A stretch of 64,000 nucleotides of DNA from Undaria pinnatifida (lineage: Eukaryota > Sar > Phaeophyceae > Laminariales > Alariaceae), in NCBI GenBank assembly GCA_012845835.1, contig JABAKD010000013.1:15504732-15568731 (forward strand). The letters are read 5' to 3'. The translations under genes and the position numbers were made by a program. Of this stretch, positions 1-10,924 are shown in pieces. The notes beneath the pieces were generated by a model. The model was given only the letters and a program-made list of their open reading frames with translations. It made no database searches and was not told where the DNA came from. How positions within the stretch are numbered: position 1 is the stretch's first letter; the number at the start of each line of letters is the position of its first letter.

Positions 1-547
1 CGTTCGCTGGCAAGTTTAGTCGTACACGCATCACTCTCAAGAGCCAACAAGAGGCAGGGCAGGGGCCCCCAACACAGAGACACGTGACAACCACGGCCAG
101 CTGTCGATCGCGTAATTGGCCGGTAGTCCGTGCTTCGGTGAGTGTATCGGAAGTCGTTCGTAGTACTACTGCTGTAGACCGTCGAAAGACCACGTGACAT
201 GTGACATCCCGTTCTGATGGCAGCCTCGCCAGTAGACCCCCCAAAATTTATTTTTCTTTTCTTTTTCTTGGCCCCATGCACCCATTTCCTTTCCTTTCTC
301 TTCTTTGTTCTTTGTTTCTTTTTTCCAATTGACTTGCGTCTGTTGTGCGTATGCGTAGTGATAGATACTACGTGTGATATATACGTGGTAGTCTTTCTTG
401 GGTGGCAAGCGGTATTGTCGGTTTTCCCAGGCGCGAGTAATGAGACGTATGCACCGGTATGGACCTGGCACATCGTAGGGTGACTCCCGATCTCACTTTT
501 ATATGTTTCTGGTGGAGGCATGAATTGCGTCAGCTGTGATTTATGCG

Positions 548-665
548 TGTACCACCTTGGGTTGTTTGTGTTTTTCCCTAGGGTATTCCTCTGCTCCAGA
601 TTGACTGGAACCAGTCCTGTGACCACGGACTGGATTGTGCGAGTTAATGTGAGAACAATCAACAA
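548..665 (+). repeat. SINE-D-like dispersed repeat, copy 1
   Basis: The block carries CTGTGACCACGGACT and ends in GTGAGAACAA followed by CAA-type simple sequence. Related blocks lie at 8372-8482, 11398-11530, 41003-41225 (reverse) and 45150-45260. A shared 3' end running into an AAC microsatellite is typical of retroposed elements. The 5' extent differs between copies. Confidence 0.7.
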
Positions 666-778
666 CTGAAATATTGCCTGTTCCTTGACCTTTCAGCTGC
701 TTCCTGCAAATTTGTTTTTTCTGCCAACACGATTTTGAACCCTATGCAAAGATCCTGTTTTGTTTTAATCAATTGTCA

Positions 779-1115
779 GCCGGCCGCCCCGGTGGTCTAG
801 TGGTTTTACCCTCGAATACCTCCAACGTTTGGTTGTCCTTGAGTTCGACACCCACCACCACGATGAATATGACCTAATTTGCAAAAATGCAATCAAAAAA
901 AGAGATCAACTGCTGAGAGCGCCTGCTAGGTACAATTCGACGCGAGTCGACGAGGGAAGAAAATGCTCGATTCTCCTCGCGGAGAAAATGAAGGCACGTG
1001 CCGAAGTGGGGAGGGAGGAGGAGGGCCCGCTATGTGACCCCGGATCTGAGTTACTACTGGGAGGGAGCGCGAGAATGGTGCGGGGATGATAAATGGGATG
1101 AAGAAAAAAAATGTT
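779..1115 (+). repeat. SINE-B, tRNA-derived, copy 1
   Basis: The head reads CCCCGGTGGTCTAGTGGTTT, a good RNA polymerase III A box, and GAGTTCGACACCC follows about 50 bp later as a B box. The body contains a conserved segment with GGGAGGAGGAGGGCCCGC and an A-rich 3' end. The 86-residue open frame across it is a by-product of tRNA-like and repeat sequence. Other copies are at 9034-9362, 3648-4010 and, 5'-truncated, 26881-27066. Confidence 0.8.
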
Positions 1116-1897
1116 GCAAAGAAAGGTATATGATTATTTCTACCAGTAAATATTACGCCAGTCTCTGGGGAATACGCACAGCACCATCAGCAGTCGTCAT
1201 GGTAGAGACACTCCGGATATTATGTATTGAGGGGACGCGTCCGATTTCGACAACGTGAAAGCACCCACGAAGCAAAGATAGCAAACACACATATCCCGCC
1301 TTCTCAAGAAAAACAGAGAAGATTCTGAAGCGCTACGCCAACCTCCCGTACGAGCAAAGCCACCCCCGCACCTATCTTAGACAACGCCGACGCAACGAGA
1401 GATCGCCCTCCTCTTCGTTTTTCTCCTCGCCGGCAACCGCGCAGACCAATCAATGCGACAGCCTTCACGTAACAAACAAAACAATCTTCTTCCAAAACCT
1501 CGCCGGCTGACATGGCCCCATGTCGACGTTTAATGCAAACCGACTTTGCATCCTGTCGACTTCGAACCTCCATTGCCACGGGGACAGCAGTGCAGTCTCT
1601 TCATTAATGCCAAGGCCTCTTTCGATTCGCCTAGAGGCGACGCAGGTTCTCAATAATACTATTTTCGGTATTTTTGTTTGATAGACGCCAACTTTTACTT
1701 GACGGCGCATTCAACATAGTGTGTTTCGCCTATCCTTGCCTTTTTTGTTGTATAATATTACGTTTTTTTTCTGTCAAACCATGAATTTCATAATCCCATG
1801 TTCGTATTAAACTCTTGGCATTACTTTAAAGTTCAATGCATGCCAAATCGGACAGCTACACCTTAAGTTGTCGAAGTGCTGCCCTGCCCTACCCGAA

Positions 1898-1929
1898 GCA
1901 TGGGCGCCGGCGAATGCCGGCGCCCATGC
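1898..1929. other. Terminal hairpin of R1, copy A
   Basis: A perfect 14-bp stem (GCATGGGCGCCGGC against its reverse complement) has a 4-nt loop. It is followed by GGAGCCCTTGTA, where similarity between R1 copies ends. An outer AAGTTGT...ACAACTT pairing surrounds it. A hairpin close to a sharply defined 3' end recalls Helitron-type elements, but the expected CTRR end is not seen, so this is inference only. Confidence 0.75.
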
Positions 1930-1942
1930 GGAGCCCTTGTAC

Positions 1943-3339
1943 AACTTGCTATTGTGTGGTCACAGATTGTGAGACAGAGTAAGCCAAACAATCGCAATTA
2001 ATCAAGGTATGAAGCATGTAAAATGCTAGCGTACCGGGTACGAGAACACAACAAAACAGACCAGAGACCATAACCGAAATAGAAAATAAACACAACGAAA
2101 GGAGTGGTCGCTTTTAAAAATCGCAGTACGAGAAGCAATATTTTGTCAGTCTTTTTGGTCGCCGCTCCAAAGATTCGTTCCGTATATGTTGGTCCACGAT
2201 CAACGATGCATCTTTCAGGACCGCATAAAAATATCCCACACGAATTACATGTATATTTATCCCCACAAACTGAACCTGGATGCACTTCTAAAGGTAGGTG
2301 TCATTATAAAGGTAGTAGTGCTTCGAACGCTTTGTTGTGTGGTTGCAAGAATTGCGCTGGCTACTGGCTGTTGATGTTGCTGGTCAATCCGTTCTGCACC
2401 TCGACGTGAATGCGGATGGATGCTGAGCGAGACAAGCGAGAACCGCGCAAAATTTTGTGTTCTGAACGATACTCTTCAGTTATTATTCGGATGTTGATGT
2501 TTGGAGAGGTTGATACAATAAAACTTGGTAAGATATTATTGCCAAGTTGGCGTCATATTTTGCCCCAAAACAAATACGGAGTAATATTTACTGTAAAAAA
2601 ATTGCCCATGGTACTGTGGTGGGTATCCTAGTAGTGCATTTACGTATTGAATTTCGGTAGGTACACGTACATACATGGATATAAACGTGGCAAGCGGGCG
2701 CAGGACTACAACGAGGAGGGGGCAGTAGTGATTACGATTACTGTCCCAGAAAAAGCCACACAGCAGCATTGCGAGCGGCTGCGTCCCCGGGGCCTCGAGG
2801 GTGGTATTATACAAGTTCGGACAAACCGATATGGTTTGTACTCTCGTGCAAGTAATATAGGTACGTAAGAGTAAGACCACACACAGCGATGCTCTATTAC
2901 ACACAACATGCTTTTCGTCTGTGAAATATTTTATGGCATGCATGGGGGGAGGGTATACCAAAACACAGGGAATACATTTTTGACACAAAGACAAGGGGAA
3001 AAATAACCGTTCCTCTTCTTGTTAAGCTGCGCCACGCGAAGGTGGTAGTATGTAGACATATTCACGGAAGAAACAGTGAGTGGCATAAATTCATCCCGGT
3101 ATCGCATCGTTTGGTGTTTTTCCCCGTCAAAAAGACTTTCTGGACAAATATAGGCGGTGTGTTTTGTTGTTGCTGTGGTCCCTGACTCCGTTGCTGTGGT
3201 CGTAAACGTTTGCCGGTCAAGTGCAAGCGGTCGTGTTGGTACGTAACGGACAAATAAGTTTGTGTTGCTTCATACTTGACGTGCCCTTTGCTGCTGATTG
3301 CTGATTGACCATCTCTTCTAGTGAGTTTTTTTTTTTTCT
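1943..3339. other. Unassigned sequence, no supported gene
   Basis: Open frames up to about 150 codons exist on both strands but show no third-position bias, no splice-bounded exon structure and no recognisable domain. The only structured item is the segment at 2388-2443, which recurs at 6070-6131. Confidence 0.6.
2388..2443 (+). repeat. Short segment shared with 6070-6131
   Basis: The two segments align over about 55 bp (CTCGACGTGAATGCGGATGG against ATCGACGTGAACGCGGACGG). Apart from an initial A/C transversion, the differences I see in the core are transitions, several of them at third positions of a frame reading HxDVNADGC. In this copy that frame hits a TGA. It could be a decayed coding fragment or an old repeat with CpG decay. 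The flanks do not match. Confidence 0.45.
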
Positions 3340-3345
3340 CATCAC

Positions 3346-3630
3346 ACTTCTACTTTCCAGCTTCTAGTCATACAAGCCGTGATCACAGGTCTCGTCCCTT
3401 CCCCCTCCCCGGTTATTGCCTTCAATTTGTTTTGCGCATAGGGTTCAGCACCCACTGATCGTCGATTTTTCATCGAGTGTTGCTAACTCACACTCTCGCG
3501 CTTCCCGCAAGTCAATTAGTGTACAAGAAAAGTGCCACGAAAATTTATACGAGTACGCACTCGGGGGGATTCGAACTCACGAAGCTGACCTATACCAGGC
3601 TCGAGGATAACCTGATACGCCACCGGGGCA
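3346..3630 (-). repeat. SINE-A, tRNA-derived, copy 1
   Basis: Read on the minus strand, the element starts with a tRNA-like head (CCCCGGTGGCGTATCAGGTT-type A box, GAGTTCGAATCCCC-type B box). It continues with a conserved body of about 200 bp and ends in GGAAAGTAGAAG plus an A-rich tail. The plus-strand peptide GGIRTHE is the usual false translation of a tRNA T-arm. Other copies are at 4803-5095 (+), 19080-19348 (-), 28459-28744 (+) and a divergent one at 45480-45600 (-). Confidence 0.85.
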
Positions 3631-3647
3631 GTGAGTGATATGGAGCC

Positions 3648-4010
3648 GGTCGCCCCGGCGGTCCAGTGGGGTTACAATATTAATACTACCGTTGGTCCTT
3701 GAGTTAAATAACCATCTCGTTGTGGGATTTGTTGGCTTTATTTATTTGCAGAAATAAATGAGAAAAAATGGATCAGCTAACTGCTGAAATCGCCTAGCAG
3801 CGTGGGTAGCTACAATTCGACACGAATCGACGACGACAGGGAAGAAAATGCTGAATTATTCTCGCTATGAAAGTTAGGGCATGTACCATAGTGGGGAGGG
3901 GGGAGGGGAGCCCGCTATATGATCCCGGATCTGAGTTATACTACTGGGAGGGCGAGAGTAGTGCAAGCATCACAATAAACGGGATGGGAAAAAGAAAAGA
4001 AATGAAGTGT
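3648..4010 (+). repeat. SINE-B, diverged copy
   Basis: The tRNA-like head (CGGTCGCCCCGGCGGTCCAG) is followed by the SINE-B body, including the GGGGAGGGG and CCCGGATCTGAGTTA segments, and an A-rich end. It starts only about 18 bp from the head of the reverse-oriented SINE-A, so the two tRNA heads face away from each other. Confidence 0.75.
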
Positions 4011-4090
4011 ATTACTGCTGCTATATTATTACGATACCCAAGCAAGTTGCACTGTATCACTCGATCTGGATCGACTGCTGTATGTTACGC

Positions 4091-4250
4091 AATACTGTAG
4101 TTGTAAGGGGAGTCGCCGACCTATATCCTTAATGAGGACACACAACTCGTAATGCGCGCGATCGGAGTATCACACACAGCTTGCAAAGATGAGTTTCGAC
4201 GAAATCTTCGATCTCACAGCTGGAGTGTATTTTCATTTTTTATAATATTA
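4091..4250 (+). repeat. SINE-C dispersed repeat, copy 1
   Basis: It contains the family core AAGGGGAGTCGCC, ATCCTTAATGAGGACACACA and GCGATCGGAGTATCACACA, and ends in the AT-rich terminus TTTTTATAATAT. At least eleven other copies occur in the window on both strands. Near the 3' end an ATG opens a short frame beginning MSFDEIFDLTAG that recurs in other copies. Confidence 0.85.
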
Positions 4251-4535
4251 CGCAATTGGTCCATGTACAAATTCTCTAATCAAAGATCAGTATGAGATGA
4301 TAATCATTGAACTTGCTGAACTTCTTAGTGAGTGGTGGTTTCGTCTATCCACGAACCCTGGCCGAGCCGATTATTCGAAGATTGGGTTACACTGTGCGGG
4401 GTGGCATCGAGGCAGGGGGGCAAATGAAATGTCCGCGTACCGCGGGGTTGGGGTATACCAGGTACGAATAAAAAATCAGCAGTAGCGCGAGTTGCCCCAT
4501 TTTTTTCCCGTTGAAAGTACCTTGAAAGATTTCTG

Positions 4536-4802
4536 AACCGGGGTTGGACCCTGTTGTGTGGTGCTGGCGTTGTATACGAACCTCAGCGAGCTAAGGCTTC
4601 CTCACCGTGCGGTGTGTTGTCGACCCGGGAGAAGTCGGTTTTCGTCCCCGGTTTGTTGGAGTTGATGGGGAATGGAAGGATTTCTGGAACGGCGGTGGAG
4701 CCTCATCGGGTGCGTCGGAACGCCTCCCGCCCGTTTGCTGGTCTATCTCCTCCCCGGGTGTCCCTGGCTCTACGAGATGCACAGCCACTCAACGATAAGC
4801 CA
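4536..4802 (+). repeat. 174-bp satellite, forward block 1
   Basis: The block carries the unit landmarks GTGTTGTCGACCCGGGAGAA, GGAATGGAAGGATTTCTGGAAC and CTCTACGAGATGCACAGCCA of the satellite seen in reverse at 14960-16183. It ends abruptly at the SINE-A insertion at 4803. Confidence 0.8.
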
Positions 4803-5095
4803 CGGGTCGCCCCGGTGGCGTATCAGGTTATCCTCGCGCCTGGTATAGGTCAGTTTTGCGAGTTAGAGCCCCTCCGAGTGCATACTCGCATATTTTCGTG
4901 GGGACTTTTTCTTGTGCACAAGGTGACTTGCGGAAAGCGCGGGAGCGTGAGTTAGCAACACTCGATGAAAAATCGACAAGCAGTGGGGTTGCTAAACCCT
5001 ATGCGCGATAAAAATTGAAAGCAAGAACCGGGGGGGAAAAGGGACGAGACCTGTGACCACGGCTTGTCCAGAACCTGGAAAGTAGAAGTTAGCAA
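4803..5095 (+). repeat. SINE-A inserted in satellite
   Basis: A full-length SINE-A starts GGTCGCCCCGGTGGCGTATC and ends CCTGGAAAGTAGAAG followed by an A-rich tail. Satellite sequence lies on both sides, so the SINE arrived after the array. The insertion point falls within a few bases of the unit position hit by two other elements at 16184 and 17109. Confidence 0.85.
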
Positions 5096-5114
5096 AAAAA
5101 AGCCAATGTGAAGA

Positions 5115-5835
5115 ATAGAATATTATCGCACCATCGTGCGGGGCTGTGTCGACCCGAGGGAGAAATCGGCTATAGTCCCCGGTTTGTCAGGATGTCTGAA
5201 ACGGGCACAGGACTCTATATCCTCCCGTGGTGGCGTTGCTCTTATGTCCGAGCCCCAGCCAATCAGCGGTGAGCGAATATGGTTGGGGTTCCACGTCGTG
5301 CGGAGTGGTGTCGACACGGGAGGTCATCATTATTGTTCCCGCGTTTTTGGAGCTGTAGAGATTTGGTGGATTCATGAATCGGGGATGGGACCCTATCTTC
5401 CCCGCGTGCGACGAAAATGCCTCCCATTGATGGGCCTATATCCGCCTAGGACGGCGCTGTGGATCTCGAACGAATCAGCGATCAGCCAACGGGATTGGAG
5501 TTTTCTCACCGTGCAGGGTGGTATCGACCCGATAAAGCTCGGTTTGCTTCCCCGATTGATGGAAGTTTTAAAGATGTGGAACGACCTCTGGACCGGGGAT
5601 GGGACTCTAAATCCTCCCGAGGTGGAGCTGGCTCAACATACGAACCATGGCCAATCAGAAAATCGGCCGGTGGTGTTGGGATTTCCGCACCGCGCGGGGA
5701 GGTATCAACCCGGATGATACCCGGGTTCGTCCCCGGGTTGTCGGAGTTGTAGATGTGTGGATGGATTCCGATCCCGGCATGTGACCCTATCGTGCCCGGG
5801 TGACGCCTACTTTGTGTATGAACCCCGACCAATGA
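5115..5835 (+). repeat. 174-bp satellite, forward block 2
   Basis: About four degenerate units are recognisable by repeated GTGTCGACCCG, GGGGATGGGACCC and CCAATCAGCGAT-type landmarks spaced roughly 175-210 bp apart. It is more diverged than the reverse array, with partial units and small indels. Confidence 0.8.
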
Positions 5836-6379
5836 GCAATCAGACAAAACTGACATGTTTCATTTTCGTCTATAAAAACTCGAGTCCGAAACACTTAAAT
5901 ATATATAAAATCATTCCTTGAATATCGAGTCATTCCTTGGTGTCGTGGACTTTGGTCAGGAGTTTTTTGTCTCGGCCTAAGTATGCAATTCGCGGAACTG
6001 GAATTCTCGGTCGAATATGGCTTGGTTCGAGCGCCCCCTTCGGGGGGCGGCTCCAACGCCCCTCGCCCTGCCGTGTCCGTTCCGCACATCGACGTGAACG
6101 CGGACGGGTGCCGAGCGAGACGAGCGAGTGTCGAGGAGGAATTTCGTAAAAAAAATGTTGAATCTTAATGGCTGCAACGCCTGAATGATTTACAAAATTG
6201 GCATCATTTCCAAACGGTACGTGATAATGTTTGAAATTTTGCGGTGGCATACTCTCGAGCGTTAGTTTCTTTGCTGTACTTTTTTACTAGTTCGTTTGGT
6301 TTCTTGCTCGGCATTTTATTGCTTTTGTTTCTGCTCGTTTTGCAAGCTGGAAATTCAATTTGTTAGTGTGGGTTCACCT
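5836..6379. other. Unassigned sequence
   Basis: No supported gene. It contains the segment 6070-6131 that matches 2388-2443. Several short overlapping frames around 5930-6170 are shadows of a GC-rich patch. Confidence 0.55.
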
Positions 6380-6490
6380 AAAACGTGACACAACTTACCG
6401 ACGATATCCAACAACTTCGTGACACAAATTACCGACGGCAAGACGTTTCGTGACAAAATAACTCCCAAATCATGATACTTTCACGTAACA
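6380..6490. repeat. Short degenerate minisatellite
   Basis: Three to four imperfect units share CGTGACACAAMTTACCGACG over about 110 bp, immediately before the 460-bp tandem array. Confidence 0.5.
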
Positions 6491-7870
6491 ACAGAATTTC
6501 GAGACAAAACAAAGCAGTTAGAGTCGTCTCTTCGGCCTTTGGCCCTGGCTTCAGCACGGCCGCTGACACTCCAGCCAGCCTCTGCTGTAGGCATGAGCGA
6601 ATGCGGTTGATTCGCAGCGAACTATCCCGCTGTGCTCGCTTCTATGTGGCCATTGTCCATGCCATTTCATGTCACCTCCCTTCTGTTTTGAGCTCGTCGT
6701 CGTACGGTTGAGGTACGAGGAAACCCGTACGTACTCGGTGAGAACAGCAGTATGTACGACGAGCATGAACGCCAATTGACGACATTGGCAAGCACACAAC
6801 AGCAGGTGTAGCAGCAGTAGCCGAAGGGCGAAACGTCTAGCACATAATGCAGCAACAAGTAGCAACCAGAACTACAGCAGATAGCTCAAAGTGCAGTGCG
6901 AGTGCCGTTGGCAAGTTTAGTCGTACACGCATCACTCTGTCCAATATATAGCAGAATTTCGAGACAAAACAAAGCAGGTAGAGCCGTCTCTTCGGCCTTT
7001 GGCCCTGGCTTTAGCACGGCCGCTGACACTCCAGCCAGCCTCTGCTGTAGGCATGAACGAGTGCGGTTGATTCGCAGCGAACTATCCCGCTGTGCTCGCT
7101 TCTATGTGGCCATTGTCCATGCCATTTCATGTCACCTCCCTTCTGTTTTGAGCTCGTCGTCGTACGGTTGAGGTACGAGGAAACCCGTACGTACTCGGTG
7201 AGAACAGCAGTATGTACGACGAGCATGAACGCCAATTGACGACATTGGCAAACACACAACAGCAGGTGTAGCAGCAGTAGCCGAAGGGCGAAACGTCTAG
7301 CACATAATGCAGCAACAAGAAGCAACCAGAACTACAGCAGATAGCTCAAAGTGCAGTGCGAGTGCCGTTGGCAAGTTTAGTCGTACACGCATCACTCTGT
7401 CCAATATATAGCAGAATTTCGAGACAAAACAAAGCAGGTAGAGCCGTCTCTTCGGCCTTTGGCCCTGGCTTTAGCACGGCCGCTGACACTCCAGGCAGCC
7501 TCTGCTGTAGGCATGAACGAGTGCGGTTGATTCGCAGCGAACTATCCCGCTGTGCTCGCTTCTATGTGGCCATTGTCCATGCCATTTCATGTCACCTCCC
7601 TTCTGTTTTGAGCTCGTCGTCGTACGGTTGAGGTACGAGGAAACCCGCACGTACTCGGTGAGAACAGCAGTATGTACGACGAGCATGAACGCCAACTGAC
7701 GACATTGGCAAACACACAACAGCAGGTGTAGCAGCAGTAGCCGAAGGGCGAAACGCCTAGTACATAATGCAGCAACAAGTAGCAACCAGAACCACAGCAG
7801 ATAGCTCAAAGTGCAGTGCGAGTGCCGTTGGCAAGTTTAGTCGTACACGCATCACTCTCAAGAGCCAACG
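6491..7870 (+). repeat. 460-bp tandem array, three units
   Basis: The landmark AGAATTTCGAGACAAAAC recurs at 6493, 6953 and 7413, an exact 460-bp period. Units differ by only a few substitutions, so expansion is recent. The last unit runs without a break into R1 copy B and the same junction sequence begins the window, so the units are part of the R1 structure. Conserved minus-strand frames of about 104 codons merely reflect near-identical DNA and are not called as genes. Confidence 0.9.
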
Positions 7871-8371
7871 AGAGCCAGGGCAGGGGCCCCCAACACAGAA
7901 ACACGTGACAACCACGGCCAGCTGTCGATCGCGTAATTGGCCGGTAGTCCGTGCTTCGGTGGGTGTATCGGAAGTCGTTCGTAGTACTACTGCTGTAGAC
8001 CGTCGAAAGACCACGTGACATGTGACATCCCGTTCTGGTGGCAGCCTCGCCAGTAGACCCCCCAAAAATCATTTTTCTTTTCTTTTTCTTGGCCCCATGC
8101 ACCCATTTCCTTTCCTTTCTCTTCGTTGTTCTTTGTTTCTTTTTTCCAATTGACTTGCGTCTGTTGTGCGTATGCGTAGTGATAGATACTACGTGTGATA
8201 TATACGTGGTAGTCTTTTGGGTGGCAAGCGGTATAGTCGGTTTTCCCAGGCGCGAGTAATGAGACGTATGCACCGGTATGGACCTGGCACATCGTATACT
8301 GACTCCCGATTTCACTTTTATATGTTTCTGGTGGAGGCATGAATTGCGTCAGCTGTGATTTATGCGTGTAC

Positions 8372-8482
8372 CACCTTGGGTTGTTTGTGTTTTTCCCTAG
8401 GGTATTCCTCTGCTCCAGAGTGACTGGAACCAGTCCTGTGACCACGGACTGGATTGTGCGAGTTAATGTGAGAACAACAACA
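8372..8482 (+). repeat. SINE-D-like dispersed repeat, copy 2
   Basis: It is the counterpart of 548-665 inside R1 copy B, with the same CTGTGACCACGGACT core and GAGAACAACAACAAC end. Confidence 0.7.
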
Positions 8483-8561
8483 ACTGAAATATTGCCTGTT
8501 TCTTGACCTTTCAGCTGCTTCCTGCAAATTTGGTTTTTCTGCCAACACGATTTTGAACCTT

Positions 8562-8992
8562 TTCGCGATTTTTTCTTTTTTTTTGTCTAGTAAGTTGATT
8601 TGCCGCTAATTTGCCGCCTGTGCATTAGTTGCGGAATGGTCCAGCTTTAGCTTTGCTTTGATTACCACCATTTGTTTTGTAGTTGGCGAAGCTTCATCGG
8701 CTGAGATCTGGGCTTGGCTCATCAGCTCCACACCTCCCAGCACCCCATCGCAGCGCTATAGCTCACAGCAACGAAGCGCCGTGCAGTGCCCTGCGGCTCA
8801 GCTCAGCAGCGCACCGCAGCGCAGCGCTAGCTCAGCAGAGCGAAGCGCTATGCTTTGCCGTGCTCTGCCGTCGCGATCGTTCGTTGTTCATGATATCTAA
8901 AACTCCGCGTAGGCTGATATTTAGGTATTTGGCGCTTTATTCTATATCGCGTCAACCATCGTAATATCATACAATATGGGGGAGGGGATGTA
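8562..8992. other. Segment present only in R1 copy B
   Basis: Copy A joins GATTTTGAACC directly to CTATGCAAAGATCC, while copy B has about 431 bp here. No terminal inverted repeat or target duplication is visible, so it may be an insertion in B or a deletion in A. Its middle (about 8745-8880) is a low-complexity stretch of AGCGC and GCCGTGC words that resembles 10925-11015. Confidence 0.7.
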
Positions 8993-9033
8993 ATCTCTAT
9001 GCAAGGATCCTGTTTTGTTTTAATCAATTGTCA

Positions 9034-9362
9034 GCCGGCCGCCCCGGTGGTCTAATGGTTTTACCCTCGAATACCTCCAACGTTTGGTTGTCCTTGAGTT
9101 CGACACCCACCACGATGAAGTTTGATTTCATTTGCGAAAATGCAATCAAAAAAAGAGATCAACTGCTGAGAGCGCCTGCTAGGTACAATTCGACGCGAGT
9201 CGACGAGGGAAGAAAATGCTCGATTCTCCTCGCGGTAAAAATGAAGGCACGTGATGAAGTGGGGAGGGAGGAGGAGGGCCCGCTATGTGACCCCGGATCT
9301 GAGTTACGACTGGGAGGGAGCGCGATAATGGTGCGGGGATGATAAATGGGATGAAGAAATAA
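9034..9362 (+). repeat. SINE-B, copy in R1 copy B
   Basis: The A-box head CCCCGGTGGTCTAATGGTTT and B box GAGTTCGACACCC are followed by the same body as 779-1115. It duplicated as part of R1 rather than by separate insertion. Confidence 0.8.
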
Positions 9363-10151
9363 AAATGTCAAAGAAAGGTATACCAGGTATGATTATTTCT
9401 ACCAGTAAATAATATGTCAGTCTCTGGGGAAATACGCACGGCACCATCAGCAGTCGTCATGGTAGAGACACTCCGGATATTATGTATTGAGGGGACGCGT
9501 CCGATTTCGACAACGTGAAAGCACCCACGAAGCAAAGATAGCAGACACACATATCCCGCCTTCTCGAGAAAGAACAGAGAAGAAGCGCTACGCCAACCTC
9601 CCGTACGAGCAAAGCCACCCCCGCACCTATCTTAGACAACGCCGACGCAACGAGAGATCGCCCTCCTCTTCTTCGTTTTTCTCCTCGCCCGCAACCACGC
9701 AGACCAATCAATGCGACAGCCTTCACGTAACAAACAAAGCAATCTTCTTCCAAAACCTCGCCGGCTGACATGGCCCCATGTCGACGTTTGATGCAAACCG
9801 ACTTTGCATCCTGTCGACTTCGAACCTCCATTGCCACGGGGACAGCAGTGCAGTCTCTTCATTAATGCCAAGTCCTCTTTTGTTTCGCCTAGAGGCGACG
9901 CAGGTTCTCAATAATACTATTTTCGGTATTTTTGTTTGATAGATGCCAACTTTTACCTGACGGCGCATTTAACAGTGTATTTGCCTATCCTTGCCTTCTT
10001 TGTTGCATAATATTACGTTTTTTTCTGTCAAATCATGACTTTCATAATCCCATGTTCGTATTAAACTCTTGGCATTACTTTAAAGTTCAATGCATGCCAA
10101 ATCGGACAGCTACACCTTAAGTTGTCGAAGTGCTGCCCTGCCCTTCCCGAA

Positions 10152-10183
10152 GCATGGGCGCCGGCGAACGCCGGCGCCCATGC
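10152..10183. other. Terminal hairpin of R1, copy B
   Basis: It has the same stem as copy A with one more base pair, because a T to C change in the loop extends the stem to 15 bp. GGAGCCCTTGTA follows and ends the repeat. Confidence 0.75.
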
Positions 10184-10197
10184 GGAGCCCTTGTAGT

Positions 10198-10689
10198 TGT
10201 CAAAATAGTAAGCGCTGTAGTAGTGCACTGTATCTACAAGAAGTAAGTGAGTGATCTACACAGCTAGCAACAAGCAGCAGCATTGCAATTATAGCACTCG
10301 AGGAGTTGAATGACGAAGGCAGCCATACCACCGCGTTTCGCGCCTGGAGCAACGTCAGCACGTCTCTCCACGATCAAACAACATACAGATAGTCGATCTG
10401 GGAGGCTCGGATCAAGATGATACTATTATATCATGCATTGTATATTTTAGAAGCTGGCTCAGTGAGCGCCTCTCAGTGGCTACGAAGAGAACACGCAGCG
10501 GACATGATCAGTCACCTTACTGGCCCCGGATGCTTGATTGAGTTAAAACATCATAAGAAACACACTCGACACGTTTCGTCGCCAGACTAAAGGGTCAGTC
10601 GGCGTGTGCTCGAATTTATCCGATCGAAATCTGATGGATGAAGCTCGGAATCGGATTCACTTAAAAAACGGTAGCTATTCGTAATAGTA
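10198..10689. other. Unassigned sequence
   Basis: No coding signal, repeat match or inverted repeat was found here. Confidence 0.5.
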
Positions 10690-10880
10690 CATTGTTATGA
10701 TTGTTAGTCTATATCGAACTCTTGGCATTACCTTACATACTGTACGCGCAGACTATGATTGTGTGTGGTGACTTTTTTACTCTACCGAGTAGTGGATCGA
10801 GCAATTCGAAGTGCTGCCCTGCCCTACCCGAAGCTGGGTGCCGTCGAATGCCGGCACCCAGTGCGGAGCACTTGTAAATA
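10690..10880 (+). repeat. R1 3'-end fragment with variant hairpin
   Basis: ACTCTTGGCATTAC and GAAGTGCTGCCCTGCCCTAC match the R1 end. The hairpin at 10834-10861 (CTGGGTGCCG paired with CGGCACCCAG) differs from copies A and B by paired changes that preserve the stem. The outer AAGTGCT...AGCACTT pairing is perfect here. GGAGCACTTGTA closes it. Confidence 0.75.
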
Positions 10881-10924
10881 TAAATATGTTGAATCACAAA
10901 AAAATGCTCTCACAGTTCAACACA

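Larger units (their letters stand above)
1..1942 (+). repeat. Long composite repeat R1, copy A
   Basis: This stretch is almost identical to 7828-10197. Positions 1-741 match 7828-8561 and 741-1942 match 8993-10197. Copy B carries about 431 bp between these blocks that copy A lacks. The repeat contains a SINE-D-like block, a tRNA-headed SINE-B copy and a terminal hairpin. The start of the window also matches the end of the 460-bp tandem unit found before copy B, so an upstream tandem array probably lies just outside the window. No credible gene is seen. Open frames here are short and shared only because the DNA is shared. Confidence 0.9.
7828..10197 (+). repeat. Long composite repeat R1, copy B
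   Basis: This is the second copy of 1-1942, colinear except for about 431 extra bp at 8562-8992. Small differences are informative. Copy B has seven extra bases, CCAGGTA, near 9381 compared with position 1130 of copy A. Similarity to copy A ends just after the hairpin, at CGGAGCCCTTGTA. Confidence 0.9.

Noticed and set aside
2536-2994. 152-codon minus-strand ORF
   Set aside because: Cysteine and tyrosine-rich with no GC3 bias, homologous copy or splice context.
6551-7809. Three related 104-112 residue minus-strand proteins
   Set aside because: They are conserved only because the 460-bp DNA units are nearly identical.
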